From Planctomycetota bacterium (GTDB lineage Bacteria; Planctomycetota; JACOTG01): a DNA stretch of 46,992 nucleotides. Each line of letters starts with the position of its first letter. The first letter of the stretch is position 1. A program made the translations under genes and the position numbers. Below the pieces are notes generated by a model. The model was given only the letters and a program-made list of their open reading frames with translations, had not been told where the DNA came from and did not search any database. The stretch covers positions 1-46,992 of the forward strand of contig JACOTG010000278.1 in assembly GCA_016178505.1 (NCBI GenBank), read 5' to 3'. This document shows positions 34,488 through 42,664 of the stretch, piece by piece.

Positions 34488-36766
34488 ATGACGTCTCGCA
34501 TTGGGAGCGCCCGCAAGGTGCTCCCAGTGCTTTTGTTGCGCTGGCTCTCGGATGCGGCGGGGGTGGCGGCGGAGGAGACGGAGGTCCGTTCGAGGTCGTC
34601 GCGGTCAACGTCGCCGACGGTGACGGACTGCCGGTCAACCAAGAGGTTCGCGTCCGGTTCACATCGGCGATCGATGCGGCCACGGTCCAGGACGCGACCG
34701 TTCGCGTGCGCGAAGGTCCCGACTTCACGCGCCAAGTGCCAGGCGACGTCGTCGTCAACGGCGACACCCTGACGTTCTTTCCCAAGCTCCCGGCGCTCGC
34801 CGACGCATCGGACGGTGGATTCCATCCCGGCGGCACCTATCGGCTCGAGCTTCCGGGATTTCCGATCGCGCTGACGCTCGCCAGCCGCTCCGGCCGTCCG
34901 CTCCGTTCGACGTACGACACGACGTTTCGCGTCTCGAGCGCGATGCCTCCGTTCTTCAAGGATCCATCCTTCGGTCCGCCGCGAGTCGTCGGTACGAATC
35001 CCGCGTCGTCGGTTCCTCCGCCGTCGACGCCGATTCGCGCAGGCACCTTCAACGTGCCGACGACGCTCCGTCTCCTTTTCAGCGAGCCGCTTCGACCCTC
35101 GTCGGTGACTTCGCGTTCGATCGCGCTCGTCGCGCGAGATCTCGCGGGGGATGATGCAGTCCCCGTCGACCTCGTGCTCGAACAAACGAACCTGTCGGTC
35201 TCGGTCGCCATTCACCCGCGATCGCCGCTTCCCGAGAATGCGATCCTCGAGGTTCGGGCGTTCGGCGACATCACCGACCTCGTCGGCAATCCCATTCGCC
35301 CGTTCGCGAGCCAGTGGCGCACCGGAGACGAGGCGCCTCAGTCGTCGTGCATCGAGGAATCGTTCGACACGGACGCGAACGCGGACGCCGTGCTCACCAA
35401 CGCGCACTGGGGCGACGTCGAGCCGGGAGTCCTCTCGAGCGGCTACGGCCCGGGAGGCTCGGGCGTCGAAGGGGGCTTCGATCCGACGAGCGACGCCGTG
35501 GTCGACGCCGATCGATTGCCCAGCGGAGACCTCGCGGTGCTCGAGTTCCATGACGTGCACGTTCCCGTGGGAGTGACGGTCCACATCGTTGGAAGCCGTC
35601 CGCTCGTGCTACGGAGTGCGACCGATGCCGTGATCGAGGGGAGTCTGATCCTCGACGGCGGAGACGGTTCGACCGTCACCGCGGACAGCGACGAGGCGGG
35701 CGCACCCGGCGGCGTCGGCAACGCCGGCGGCGGGGCGGGCGGAAGCGGCGGATGTCCGGCCTCCGCGACGACCGCGATCAGCGGTGTCGCAGGGACGGGC
35801 CGCGGAGCGGGCGCCGGCGGCATCGATCAAGGACGCACCGGCGGCGCACCCGGCGGTGGTGGCGGCGGAGGGTATCTCACGCTCGGCGACTCTGGCGACG
35901 GCGGCGGCGGCGGTCTCGGCGGGACGACCTACGGCGGATCGTCGCTCGACCCGACCACAGGGCTTCTGCTCGCAGGCTCCGGCGGCGGCGGCGGCGCGTG
36001 CGACGACGATTTCGGAACGGGACCGAACGACGGCGGCGGCGGTGCGGGCGGCGGCGGCGGCGCGATTCTCGTGGTGGCGGCGGGAGACGTCATCGTTCGC
36101 GGAGCCATCCTGGCGCGAGGGGGTCGCGGCGGCGATGCGGGGCAGGGCGCGGGCGGCGGGGGCGGAAGCGGCGGCGCCATCCTCGTTCGAGGACGATCCG
36201 TCGATCTGCGCGGCGGGACGCTCGACGTTTCGGGCGGCGCCGGCGGTCGATCGCGACTCGGCATCTCGGGAAACGGCGGTGCGGGCTCGCCGGGACGCGT
36301 GCGCATCGAAAATCCGAACGCGCTCCCTCTCCTCGACGGCGACACGCGCATCCTTCCGTCGTTCGACACGTCGCGAGATCTCGGTCGGTTCGTGACCGCC
36401 GGCGCGTTCGCGCCCGTAGCCGTTTCGCGGTTCTTCGACACGTTCGTCAGCAACCCTCGGTTTGCCTTCGACACGACGGACCCGAGGACCGGCGAGCTGA
36501 CGAGCGCCGGCACCGATCTCGTGCTCGCCCGATCGCTCGCGCCGGGCGTGCGTGTCCGCATCGCATTCGAGGGCGCTCACGAGGACCCGGCCTCGCCGGG
36601 GATGCCGGACCTCGGAACGCGTACGGGATTCCGAACGGATCCGACCGACGTGTGGGGCCGACGCTTCGTCCGCTTCCGAGTCGAGTTCCTGCTCGGCGAT
36701 CCGCCGCCGCTCGTCGACGAGTTGCCGGCGATCGACTCGATGCGAATTCGTTTCGCCTTTTTCTGA
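34488..36766 (+). CDS. Glycine-rich lipoprotein, third of the trio, with a one-base frame break in the signal peptide
   Basis: The only good start is the ATG at 34488, 22 bases after the previous stop. It reads a basic n-region and hydrophobic residues (MTSRIGSARKVLPVLLL) and then runs out of frame. In the -1 frame, from about 34535, the sequence reads VALALGC followed by seven glycines, a lipobox and tether (Cys codon 34553-34555), and continues open to 36766. That frame has no start codon before the lipobox. One extra T in the tttt run at 34531-34534 would join the two into a perfect lipoprotein signal. The mature part has Big_5-like sequence (NQEVRVRFTSAIDAATV; LRLLFSEPLRPSSV), a very Gly-rich segment (about 35700-36320) and the trio's C-terminal module (FFDTFVSNPRF, RRFVRFRVEF, AIDSMRIRF). 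An assembly error, a real mutation or slippage are all possible. Confidence 0.72.
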
Positions 36767-36774
36767 CGGCGAGT

Positions 36775-36792
36775 CGGCGGCTTCTGCCGCCG
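36775..36792. terminator. Hairpin between convergent genes
   Basis: CGGCGGC (36775-36781), loop TTCT and GCCGCCG (36786-36792) form a perfect 7-bp stem. It lies between the stop of the third lipoprotein gene and the stop of the convergent metalloprotease-like gene. A bidirectional terminator is likely. No strong T-runs flank it. Confidence 0.5.
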
Positions 36793-36820
36793 GCGAGCTG
36801 CGGCTCCCTCGAGTGCCCGG

Positions 36821-38251
36821 TCAGCGGCTCCCGCCGCCGCCGAGCTGCTGCTTGATATAGGCAACGATGCTCGCCTCGACGTTTCCTCCGAATTGCTCCT
36901 TCAGGATCTCGAGCTGGCGAGCGCCGCCGATTTGCCCTTTCGATCGCCACTCGTTGGCGACCGCATCGAGGAACTTCGGAAACTTGGTGCGCGACGGGTT
37001 CGCTTCGAGGCATCGGACCACCGCCAGGGACTTCGCGTACTTGATCACGTCGAACGTCGACTCGCCCTTCGTTCCGTTCGGACGCTTCGACGTCGCCTCG
37101 CCGTGGTAGTCGAAGACGTCGACGAGCTTCAGATCAGCGGGCGACTCCACTCCGTGGAGCTTTTGCATCCATCCGACGTTGTCGGCGTCGTAAACGAAAC
37201 CCTCGAATCCACAGAACGCGCGAACCGAGTGCGTGAGCGAGTCCTCGAGGTCCCACGCGATTCCCTCCTCCAGCCAGTGCGGCAGGGGGCCGAAGTACTC
37301 GTAGAGGACGGGATGGGCGATCTCGTGGACGATCTGGTTCTTCGTCACCCACTTCTCGTCCTTCTTTGCGTGGGCGCGATCGGGAAGCACGATTGATTCG
37401 GGGTACGCGAAGAAGTACGCCGAGCGCTTCTTCGCGGACTGCTTCGCGTCGTCGGGCCGGCTCGCCCAGGCGTTTCCCTGCGGATAGAGACGGACGAGGT
37501 AATCGAGAACCGCGAAGTACTCCTCCTCGGAGTCGCGCACGAGGAAGACCGTGAGGAAGTGCGGCGAGTTCGAGAACGTCAGGTGCAGCTCGAGTTCGGC
37601 GGTCACGCGCGGATTGGCGACCGCGGTGACGCGCATGCGCGCGATGTGCGCCTGAGTGACCTTCGGCGGCGTGAGCGGCACCGAGAGGACGCCGTCCGCG
37701 TCGGTCTTGAGCTGGTATCCCGGCCGAACGTCGTCCGCGTCGGGGATGACCGTTTGCATCTGCGTGCACTCGACGTCGAAGAGGGCGCCGGGGATCGGCT
37801 CGCGCGAGCGGTTCTGGACGGGAGACGTCTCGAGGCGGATCGACGATGCCTCGCCGAGATGAACGACCGTCGTCGGCGCAGTGAGCGTGATCGGCTGCCA
37901 TGGCGTCGAGTCGTTGGGATCGGATGGCGGCGAAGGCGACTCGACCGACGGAAGGATCATCGACCGAAGGGACGTGTACGCGGCGATCGCCTCTTTGAAG
38001 TGAGGCACGGCGGCACTCGAGTCGAGCGTGGTCACGAAGAGCAGATCGGCCGGCGTGCTCGACCAGAAGAACGTGAGGCGGCCAGCCATCGGTTTGAGCT
38101 CGGTTTCGATCTCGCGAATGCGGGCAACGATCGGCTCGGGGGCGCCGATGGCATCGATGGTCGGTACGGGTTTCTCGCCGGCGAAGAAACGGTCGCCGGC
38201 ACCGACGATCGAGACGATCAGGTGTGCAGACAACAAGATTGACGTCGACAT
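36821..38251 (-). CDS. Exported gluzincin-like metallopeptidase (HExxH)
   Basis: This is the only full-length gene on the minus strand. The 476-residue protein has a signal-like N-terminus (MSTSILLSAHLIVSIVGAG) and a helical/beta N-terminal region. A middle beta-domain (about 110-220) includes PITLTAPTTVVHLGEASSIR and VPLTPPKVTQAHIARMRV. The catalytic region carries NQIVHEIAHPVLYEYFG (HEIAH at residues 309-313) followed after a short gap by WLEEGIAWDLE, the third zinc ligand or catalytic Glu pattern of peptidase MA-like proteins. A helical C-terminus ends in QQLGGGGSR. Its substrate is unknown. It is convergent with the lipoprotein trio and divergent from the thioesterase. Confidence 0.72.
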   Translation of the reverse strand: MSTSILLSAHLIVSIVGAGDRFFAGEKPVPTIDAIGAPEPIVARIREIETELKPMAGRLTFFWSSTPADLLFVTTLDSSAAVPHFKEAIAAYTSLRSMILPSVESPSPPSDPNDSTPWQPITLTAPTTVVHLGEASSIRLETSPVQNRSREPIPGALFDVECTQMQTVIPDADDVRPGYQLKTDADGVLSVPLTPPKVTQAHIARMRVTAVANPRVTAELELHLTFSNSPHFLTVFLVRDSEEEYFAVLDYLVRLYPQGNAWASRPDDAKQSAKKRSAYFFAYPESIVLPDRAHAKKDEKWVTKNQIVHEIAHPVLYEYFGPLPHWLEEGIAWDLEDSLTHSVRAFCGFEGFVYDADNVGWMQKLHGVESPADLKLVDVFDYHGEATSKRPNGTKGESTFDVIKYAKSLAVVRCLEANPSRTKFPKFLDAVANEWRSKGQIGGARQLEILKEQFGGNVEASIVAYIKQQLGGGGSR

Positions 38252-38290
38252 GGACGATCCCTATTCCTTTCCCGGGTTTTCGTGCGCCTT

Positions 38291-38318
38291 ATTGTAGCGT
38301 AAAACGACTGCGCGTCAG
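38291..38318 (-). promoter_or_regulatory. Promoter of the metallopeptidase-like gene
   Basis: On the minus strand, -35 CTGACG (38318-38313) and -10 TACAAT (38296-38291) are 16 bases apart. The expected start of transcription near 38284 leaves a leader of about 35 bases before the ATG at 38251. The -35 lies inside the first copy of the 57-bp tandem repeat; the other two copies carry CGGACG at the same place. Confidence 0.5.
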
Positions 38319-38467
38319 ATCGGTGGAATGAACCGAGAACCAACGACGATGTCGCGCAAAACGACTGCGCGTCCGATCGGTGGAACGAACCGAGAACCAA
38401 CGACGATGTCGCGTAAAACGACTGCGCGTCCGATCGGTGGAATGAACCGAGAACCAACGACGATGAC
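38297..38467 (+). repeat. Three-copy 57-bp direct tandem repeat
   Basis: Units begin at 38297, 38354 and 38411 and differ at only a few positions (cagatc/ccgatc, gcgt/gcgc, aatg/aacg); the third unit diverges at its last bases. The period is exactly 19 codons, so all reading frames stay open, and on the plus strand it can encode repeats of NREPTTMSRKTTARPIGG. It lies between divergent genes and reaches the start of the thioesterase gene. There are no spacers between the units, so it is not a CRISPR array. Confidence 0.93.
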
Positions 38468-38921
38468 GAAGCCTCGACGACTCTCGGCGGAGCGCGAGCA
38501 AGCGCTTCGCCGGCACTTCGAGACCGTGAACTTCCCTCGCCTCCTGGGCATGGCGATCGACGACGTCGCCGAGGGGACCTGCACGCTGACCGTGCGGATG
38601 CGCGACGACCTCAAGCAACGCTACGGCGTGATGCATGGCGGCGTGCTCGCGACGCTCGTCGATTCCGCGGTCGCGTTTGCACTCTACAGCCTCGTGACGC
38701 CCGGCGACGAAATCACGACGATCGAGATGAAAACGAACTTCCTCGCTCCGGTTCGCGACGGCGACGTCGCGCGAGCCGAAGCGAGAATCTTGAAGAAAGG
38801 GAAGTCGATCGCCGTCGGCGACGTGCACGTGAGAAACGGCGCCGGGGAACTCGTCGGCAGCGGCAGCGCCACTTACATGCTCCTCGGTCCGAAGGGCGCG
38901 ACGCGCGCGACGCGAGCATGA
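38463..38921 (+). CDS. PaaI-family hotdog thioesterase
   Basis: This hotdog-fold acyl-CoA thioesterase-like protein has 152 residues from the ATG giving MTKPRRLSAEREQALRRHF. The hallmark YGVMHGGVLATLVDSAVAFA contains the catalytic-region HGG and the following Asp. TTIEMKTNFLAPVRDGDVARAEARI is the second conserved strand pair. The substrate is not predictable. The reading frame is also open upstream to an ATG at 38328 through the 57-bp repeat, which would add 45 residues of a repeated 19-residue motif. I prefer the downstream start because it gives the normal family length, but there is no clear Shine-Dalgarno for either. It overlaps aroA by ATGA. Confidence 0.87.
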   Translation: MTKPRRLSAEREQALRRHFETVNFPRLLGMAIDDVAEGTCTLTVRMRDDLKQRYGVMHGGVLATLVDSAVAFALYSLVTPGDEITTIEMKTNFLAPVRDGDVARAEARILKKGKSIAVGDVHVRNGAGELVGSGSATYMLLGPKGATRATRA

Positions 38922-40183
38922 CGCCGCGCCCGCGGCCCGTCTCCGGAACCGTGCGCGTTCCGGGCTCGAAGTCGCTCACACAGCGCGCGATCCTCGCCGC
39001 GGCTCTCGCAGACGGCGACTCCCTCCTCGAGAACGCGCTCGTCGCCGACGATTCGCGACATCTGCTCGATGCGCTCGAAAACGTCGGCATCGGCATTGCC
39101 CGCGAGTCGGGCGGCACGACGCTCGCCATCAAGGGCTCGGGAGGGCGGTTCGGCCCGCCGCATTCGCCGCTCTTCGTCGGGAACGCCGGCACGGCGATGC
39201 GCTTCCTCGCGCCCGTACTTTCGCTCGGGTCCGGGCCGTTCGATCTCGTCGGGGACGAGCGCATGGAGGAGCGACCGATCGCCGATCTCGTCGACGCGCT
39301 GCGGACGCTCGGCGCCGACGTGCGCTACGAGAACCGGGAGGGTTTCCCGCCGCTTTGGATCGCCGGAGGCGGACTTCGAGGTGGATCGACCCGTCTCCGG
39401 GGCAATCAGTCGAGCCAGTACCTCACCGGAATCCTTCTCGCCGCGCCGTGCGCCGCCGCACCGGTCGACATCGAAGTCGAAGGCCCGCTCGTATCACGCT
39501 CGTACGTGGAGCTCACGCTCGACGTGCAACGAGCGTTCGGCATCTCGGTGAGGCGCGAGGGCGATCGTCGTTTTCATGTTCCAGCGCCGCAGAGCTACCG
39601 AGCGCGCCGTTACGTCGTCGAGGGCGACTGGTCGAGCGCGTCGTACTTCTTCGCTGCCGCGGCGATCACGGGCGGAAGCGTAACGGTGAGAGGGCTGCAT
39701 CCGGACTCGGCGCAAGGCGACGCACGATTCGTCGACCTCCTCGAGCGCATGGGTGCCCGCGTTCGTCGAGAAACCGACGGCGTCACGCTCGAGGGCGGTA
39801 CGGAACTGCGTGCGATCGATGCGGATCTCGCGGATCTGCCGGACGTGGCGCCGACCCTGGCGATCGTGGCCGCATGCGCGATCGGGACGACGCGCGTCCG
39901 CGGCGTCGGGCACCTGCGTATCAAAGAATCGGATCGCATCCATTCGATCGTTGCCGAGCTGCGACGTCTCGGGGCCGATGCCACGCCGCACGACGACGGA
40001 TTCGAAGTTCGCGGCGGCGCGACGCTCCACGGTGGAGAGGTCGAGACGTACGCGGACCATCGCATCGCCATGAGCTTCGCCACGCTCGGCCTCGTGACGC
40101 CGGGAGTCACGGTGCGCGACGTCGCTTGCGTGTCGAAGAGCTATCCCCGTTTTTTCGAGGACCTCGCGCGCTTGCGGACGTGA
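38918..40183 (+). CDS. aroA: 3-phosphoshikimate 1-carboxyvinyltransferase (EPSP synthase)
   Basis: AroA transfers enolpyruvyl from PEP to shikimate-3-phosphate in chorismate synthesis. The 421-residue protein shows VPGSKSLTQRAIL (S3P-binding, SKS), LFVGNAGTAMRFL (PEP-site motif; a Phe stands where most class I enzymes have Pro), RPIADLVDALRTLGADV, SSQYLTGILLAAP, EGDWSSASYFFAAAAI, and the C-terminal catalytic DVAPTLAIVAAC, RIKESDRI and YADHRIAMSFA. Its length and motif order are typical. It is translationally coupled to the thioesterase gene. Confidence 0.96.
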   Translation: MTPRPRPVSGTVRVPGSKSLTQRAILAAALADGDSLLENALVADDSRHLLDALENVGIGIARESGGTTLAIKGSGGRFGPPHSPLFVGNAGTAMRFLAPVLSLGSGPFDLVGDERMEERPIADLVDALRTLGADVRYENREGFPPLWIAGGGLRGGSTRLRGNQSSQYLTGILLAAPCAAAPVDIEVEGPLVSRSYVELTLDVQRAFGISVRREGDRRFHVPAPQSYRARRYVVEGDWSSASYFFAAAAITGGSVTVRGLHPDSAQGDARFVDLLERMGARVRRETDGVTLEGGTELRAIDADLADLPDVAPTLAIVAACAIGTTRVRGVGHLRIKESDRIHSIVAELRRLGADATPHDDGFEVRGGATLHGGEVETYADHRIAMSFATLGLVTPGVTVRDVACVSKSYPRFFEDLARLRT

Positions 40184-40201
40184 CGTCTCGGTCGTCTTCG
40201 G

Positions 40202-40229
40202 TTGTTCCACGGATGCGGCGTGATATATT
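40202..40229 (+). promoter_or_regulatory. Probable promoter of the TPR/HEAT gene
   Basis: TTGTTC (40202-40207) and TATATT (40224-40229, preceded by TGA) are 16 bases apart. The start codon at 40258 is about 29 bases after the -10, with ggga at 40247-40250 as ribosome binding site. The -35 is weak. Confidence 0.45.
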
Positions 40230-40257
40230 GCGGCCTCGCTGGAAAAGGGAGTACGCG

Positions 40258-41730
40258 ATGTCCTCATCGTCTTCGCCGCGGAGCCGATTCACCGTCTTTG
40301 CTCTCGTCTTCGGCCTCGCCGCTGCACCGGCATTCGCGCGCGACGACGAGAAACCGGCCGCAGGCAAGGCCCTTCGAGACGCGGAGGCGGCGCTCGGCAC
40401 GACCCGTCGCGACAAGCAGTTTGCCGCTTGGGAAGCGGAAGTCCGAGACGCCCTCGTCGAGATGGAGCGCGAAGTCGAAGCAGGGCGCGGCGACGATCTC
40501 GTGCGACGCTACCAACTTCGGCTGACGCAACGCGAGGATCCGTCGTCGCGCTACCTCCTCGGTCGACTATTCGGCAAGCTCGACCGCCTCGAAGCCGCAC
40601 GCGCGGAGTTCGAGCGCGCGCTCGTCGCGCAGCCGGACTACGCCTTCGCCCACGAAGGTCTCGCCATCTACCACATGAAGAAGGGCGCGCCGGACCTCGC
40701 CTTGAAGGCACTGGAAGCGGCGCTCGCCACGAACCCGAAATTCGATCACGCGCGCGTCACCCTGGGCGGCATCCTCTACAACCAAAAGGACTATCCACGA
40801 GCGATCGACGAGCTCCTGAAGATCCCCAAGGACTCGGCGGAGTACTACGGAGCCCGGCTCCTCATCGGCCAATGCCGGCTCGCGCGGAAGGAGATGGACC
40901 TCGCGATCGCGGAGTTCAAGTTGGCTCAAGGCTTGAAACCCGGCGATTACGAGGCCTCGTACTACGCGGCCGACGCGCAGCGCAACACGGGTGACTTCGA
41001 CGGAGCGATCGCCACCTGCGAATCGATCCTCGCGAAGAAGCCGGACGAGTTCTTCGCGGCCTACCTCGCGGGTCGCGCGTACTACGAAAAAGGCGACTAC
41101 GACAAAGCGAAGTCGTCGCTGCAGATGATCCTCGACAAGGCGCCGAACGGCGATTCGAGCGGTGCGGCGCGGATCGATCGCGACCGCGTCAAGGCGCTCA
41201 TCGACAAGATCGAGGGGGCGCAGAAGGGTCAGCCTGCGGAAACCAAGGTGACGGTGAGCGACTTGATCGATCAACTCGAGAAAGATCCCGATGCCAAGGT
41301 GCGGCGCAAGGCGATCCGAATCCTCTCGTCGCTCGAGGTTCCGCAGCTCCTTCCCACTTACGCCAAGGCGTTGCTCGACAAGGACCATGGCGTGCGAGTG
41401 ATCGCCATTCGCGAAGTCGGTCGATTCGGCGGGAAGGACGCGATCTCGTTGGCGAGGCGTCTCGTCAAGGAGGATCCGAATCCGCTCGTTCGCGGCGCGG
41501 CGTGCGGTGCGCTCGCCGAGATCGGAGAATCCGACGGGCTCGAGTCGCTCGTCGACGCATTGAGCGACGCCGACTCCTACGTCGTGGACGAAGCGGTGCG
41601 CTCGATCTCCAAGCTGTCGGGGAAGTGGTTCGCATCGGCTTCGGCGGCGGCGTGGGACGATGCGGAGCGCGCACGTCTCGTCGCCGAGATTCGTAAGTGG
41701 TGGACCGCGGAGCCGAAGCGGCGGTCGTGA
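40258..41730 (+). CDS. Exported TPR and HEAT-repeat protein
   Basis: The 490-residue product has a signal peptide (FTVFALVFGLAAAPAFA, cleavage near residue 28). An acidic helical stretch is followed by about five TPR units (residues 95-300). These include AAYLAGRAYYEKGDYDKAKS and ALKALEAALATNPKFDHARV, with the typical small residues at TPR positions. After a linker (KGQPAETKVTVSDLIDQLEK), HEAT/armadillo-like repeats occupy about 335-460 (DPDAKVRRKAIRILSSLEVP, HGVRVIAIREVGRFGG, NPLVRGAACGALAEIGES). Both repeat types are protein-binding scaffolds, so a periplasmic or membrane-associated adaptor is likely. No catalytic motif is visible. The partners are unknown. Confidence 0.82.
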   Translation: MSSSSSPRSRFTVFALVFGLAAAPAFARDDEKPAAGKALRDAEAALGTTRRDKQFAAWEAEVRDALVEMEREVEAGRGDDLVRRYQLRLTQREDPSSRYLLGRLFGKLDRLEAARAEFERALVAQPDYAFAHEGLAIYHMKKGAPDLALKALEAALATNPKFDHARVTLGGILYNQKDYPRAIDELLKIPKDSAEYYGARLLIGQCRLARKEMDLAIAEFKLAQGLKPGDYEASYYAADAQRNTGDFDGAIATCESILAKKPDEFFAAYLAGRAYYEKGDYDKAKSSLQMILDKAPNGDSSGAARIDRDRVKALIDKIEGAQKGQPAETKVTVSDLIDQLEKDPDAKVRRKAIRILSSLEVPQLLPTYAKALLDKDHGVRVIAIREVGRFGGKDAISLARRLVKEDPNPLVRGAACGALAEIGESDGLESLVDALSDADSYVVDEAVRSISKLSGKWFASASAAAWDDAERARLVAEIRKWWTAEPKRRS

Positions 41731-41854
41731 CGGGAAAGCCTCGGGCTGACATGGGCGGTCGGCCGAGCGACGCGCGCTCGCCAAGGCGCGGCGAAGATGC
41801 CATCCTGATTCGCACGTGATGAACCTCGAACGAGTGTCGACTCGAGTCTCTTGA

Positions 41855-42574
41855 ATGCTGGACCTTCACTCTCACATCCTGTTCGACATCGACGACGGAG
41901 CGCGTCGCATCGAGGACTCGCTCGAGATGTGTCGCGTCGCGGTTCGCGACGGAGTCCAAGCAATGGTCGCCACGCCGCACTTCCTATCTCCGCTCTTCGA
42001 CGTCTCGCCGGACACCGCGCGAGCCCGGTTCGAAGCGCTGGTAGCGCGAGTGCGGGACGAGGAAATCCCGCTCGAGGTGTTTCTTGGTGGCGAGATCTAC
42101 TGCATTCCCGAGATTGCCGCGCGGCTCCGCGATGGGCAGGCGCTCGCGTTGAACGGGGGTCGCGCGATCCTCGTGGAGCTTCCGTACGAAATCGTTCCGG
42201 CGCACTTTCCGCAGGCGCTGTTCGAGCTGCAAAGCGCGGGGTATCGCGTGCTTCTGGCGCATCCCGAGCGGTACGCCGAAGTGCGCGAGGGCGGGCGATT
42301 TCTCGACGACCTCCGCGACCGCGGGGTGATGCTGCAAATCACCGCGAGCGCGCTGACCGGCGAGTTCGGTCCGCAAGAAAAGAAGCTCTGCCGTCGCCTT
42401 CTCGAGGAGGGGCGCGTGCACGTGATCGCCAGCGACTCGCACTCTCCGACGCGACGAGCGCCCGGACTCTCCGACGCCTATCGCGAGGCCGTGCGAATCG
42501 TCGGTCCGAGCGACGCCGAGCGTCTCGTCGAGGCGAACCCGCGCGGGATCGTGGAACGCGGAGCGCTCGCGTGA
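41855..42574 (+). CDS. CpsB/YwqE-like tyrosine-protein phosphatase (PHP fold)
   Basis: CpsB/YwqE phosphatases use a PHP-type metal site to dephosphorylate bacterial tyrosine kinases that control capsule or exopolysaccharide synthesis. The 239-residue protein starts MLDLHSHILFDIDDGARRIEDS, with the first metal motif (HSH). Further ligands are MVATPHF, LGGEIY, VLLAHPERY and VIASDSHSPTRRAP. The family length is about 240-260. The gene lies upstream of galE, which fits a role in polysaccharide synthesis, but no tyrosine kinase is in the window. Confidence 0.88.
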   Translation: MLDLHSHILFDIDDGARRIEDSLEMCRVAVRDGVQAMVATPHFLSPLFDVSPDTARARFEALVARVRDEEIPLEVFLGGEIYCIPEIAARLRDGQALALNGGRAILVELPYEIVPAHFPQALFELQSAGYRVLLAHPERYAEVREGGRFLDDLRDRGVMLQITASALTGEFGPQEKKLCRRLLEEGRVHVIASDSHSPTRRAPGLSDAYREAVRIVGPSDAERLVEANPRGIVERGALA

Positions 42575-42664
42575 GCCGCGTCGCGCCCGAGACGTCGCCG
42601 GGTGAGAACCGGCGACGAACGGAACGGCCACGGCTTCGGCTCGGCGGACCTCGGAGGTGATCGC

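Noticed and set aside
31022..35584. A 1520-codon open frame on the minus strand across the lipoprotein trio
   Set aside because: It is Arg/Val/Glu-rich shadow sequence opposite three genes with signal peptides, domains and ribosome binding sites; long antisense frames are expected at this GC content.
38297..38467. CRISPR array
   Set aside because: The units are directly contiguous with no spacers and no cas genes are in the window; it is a plain tandem repeat.
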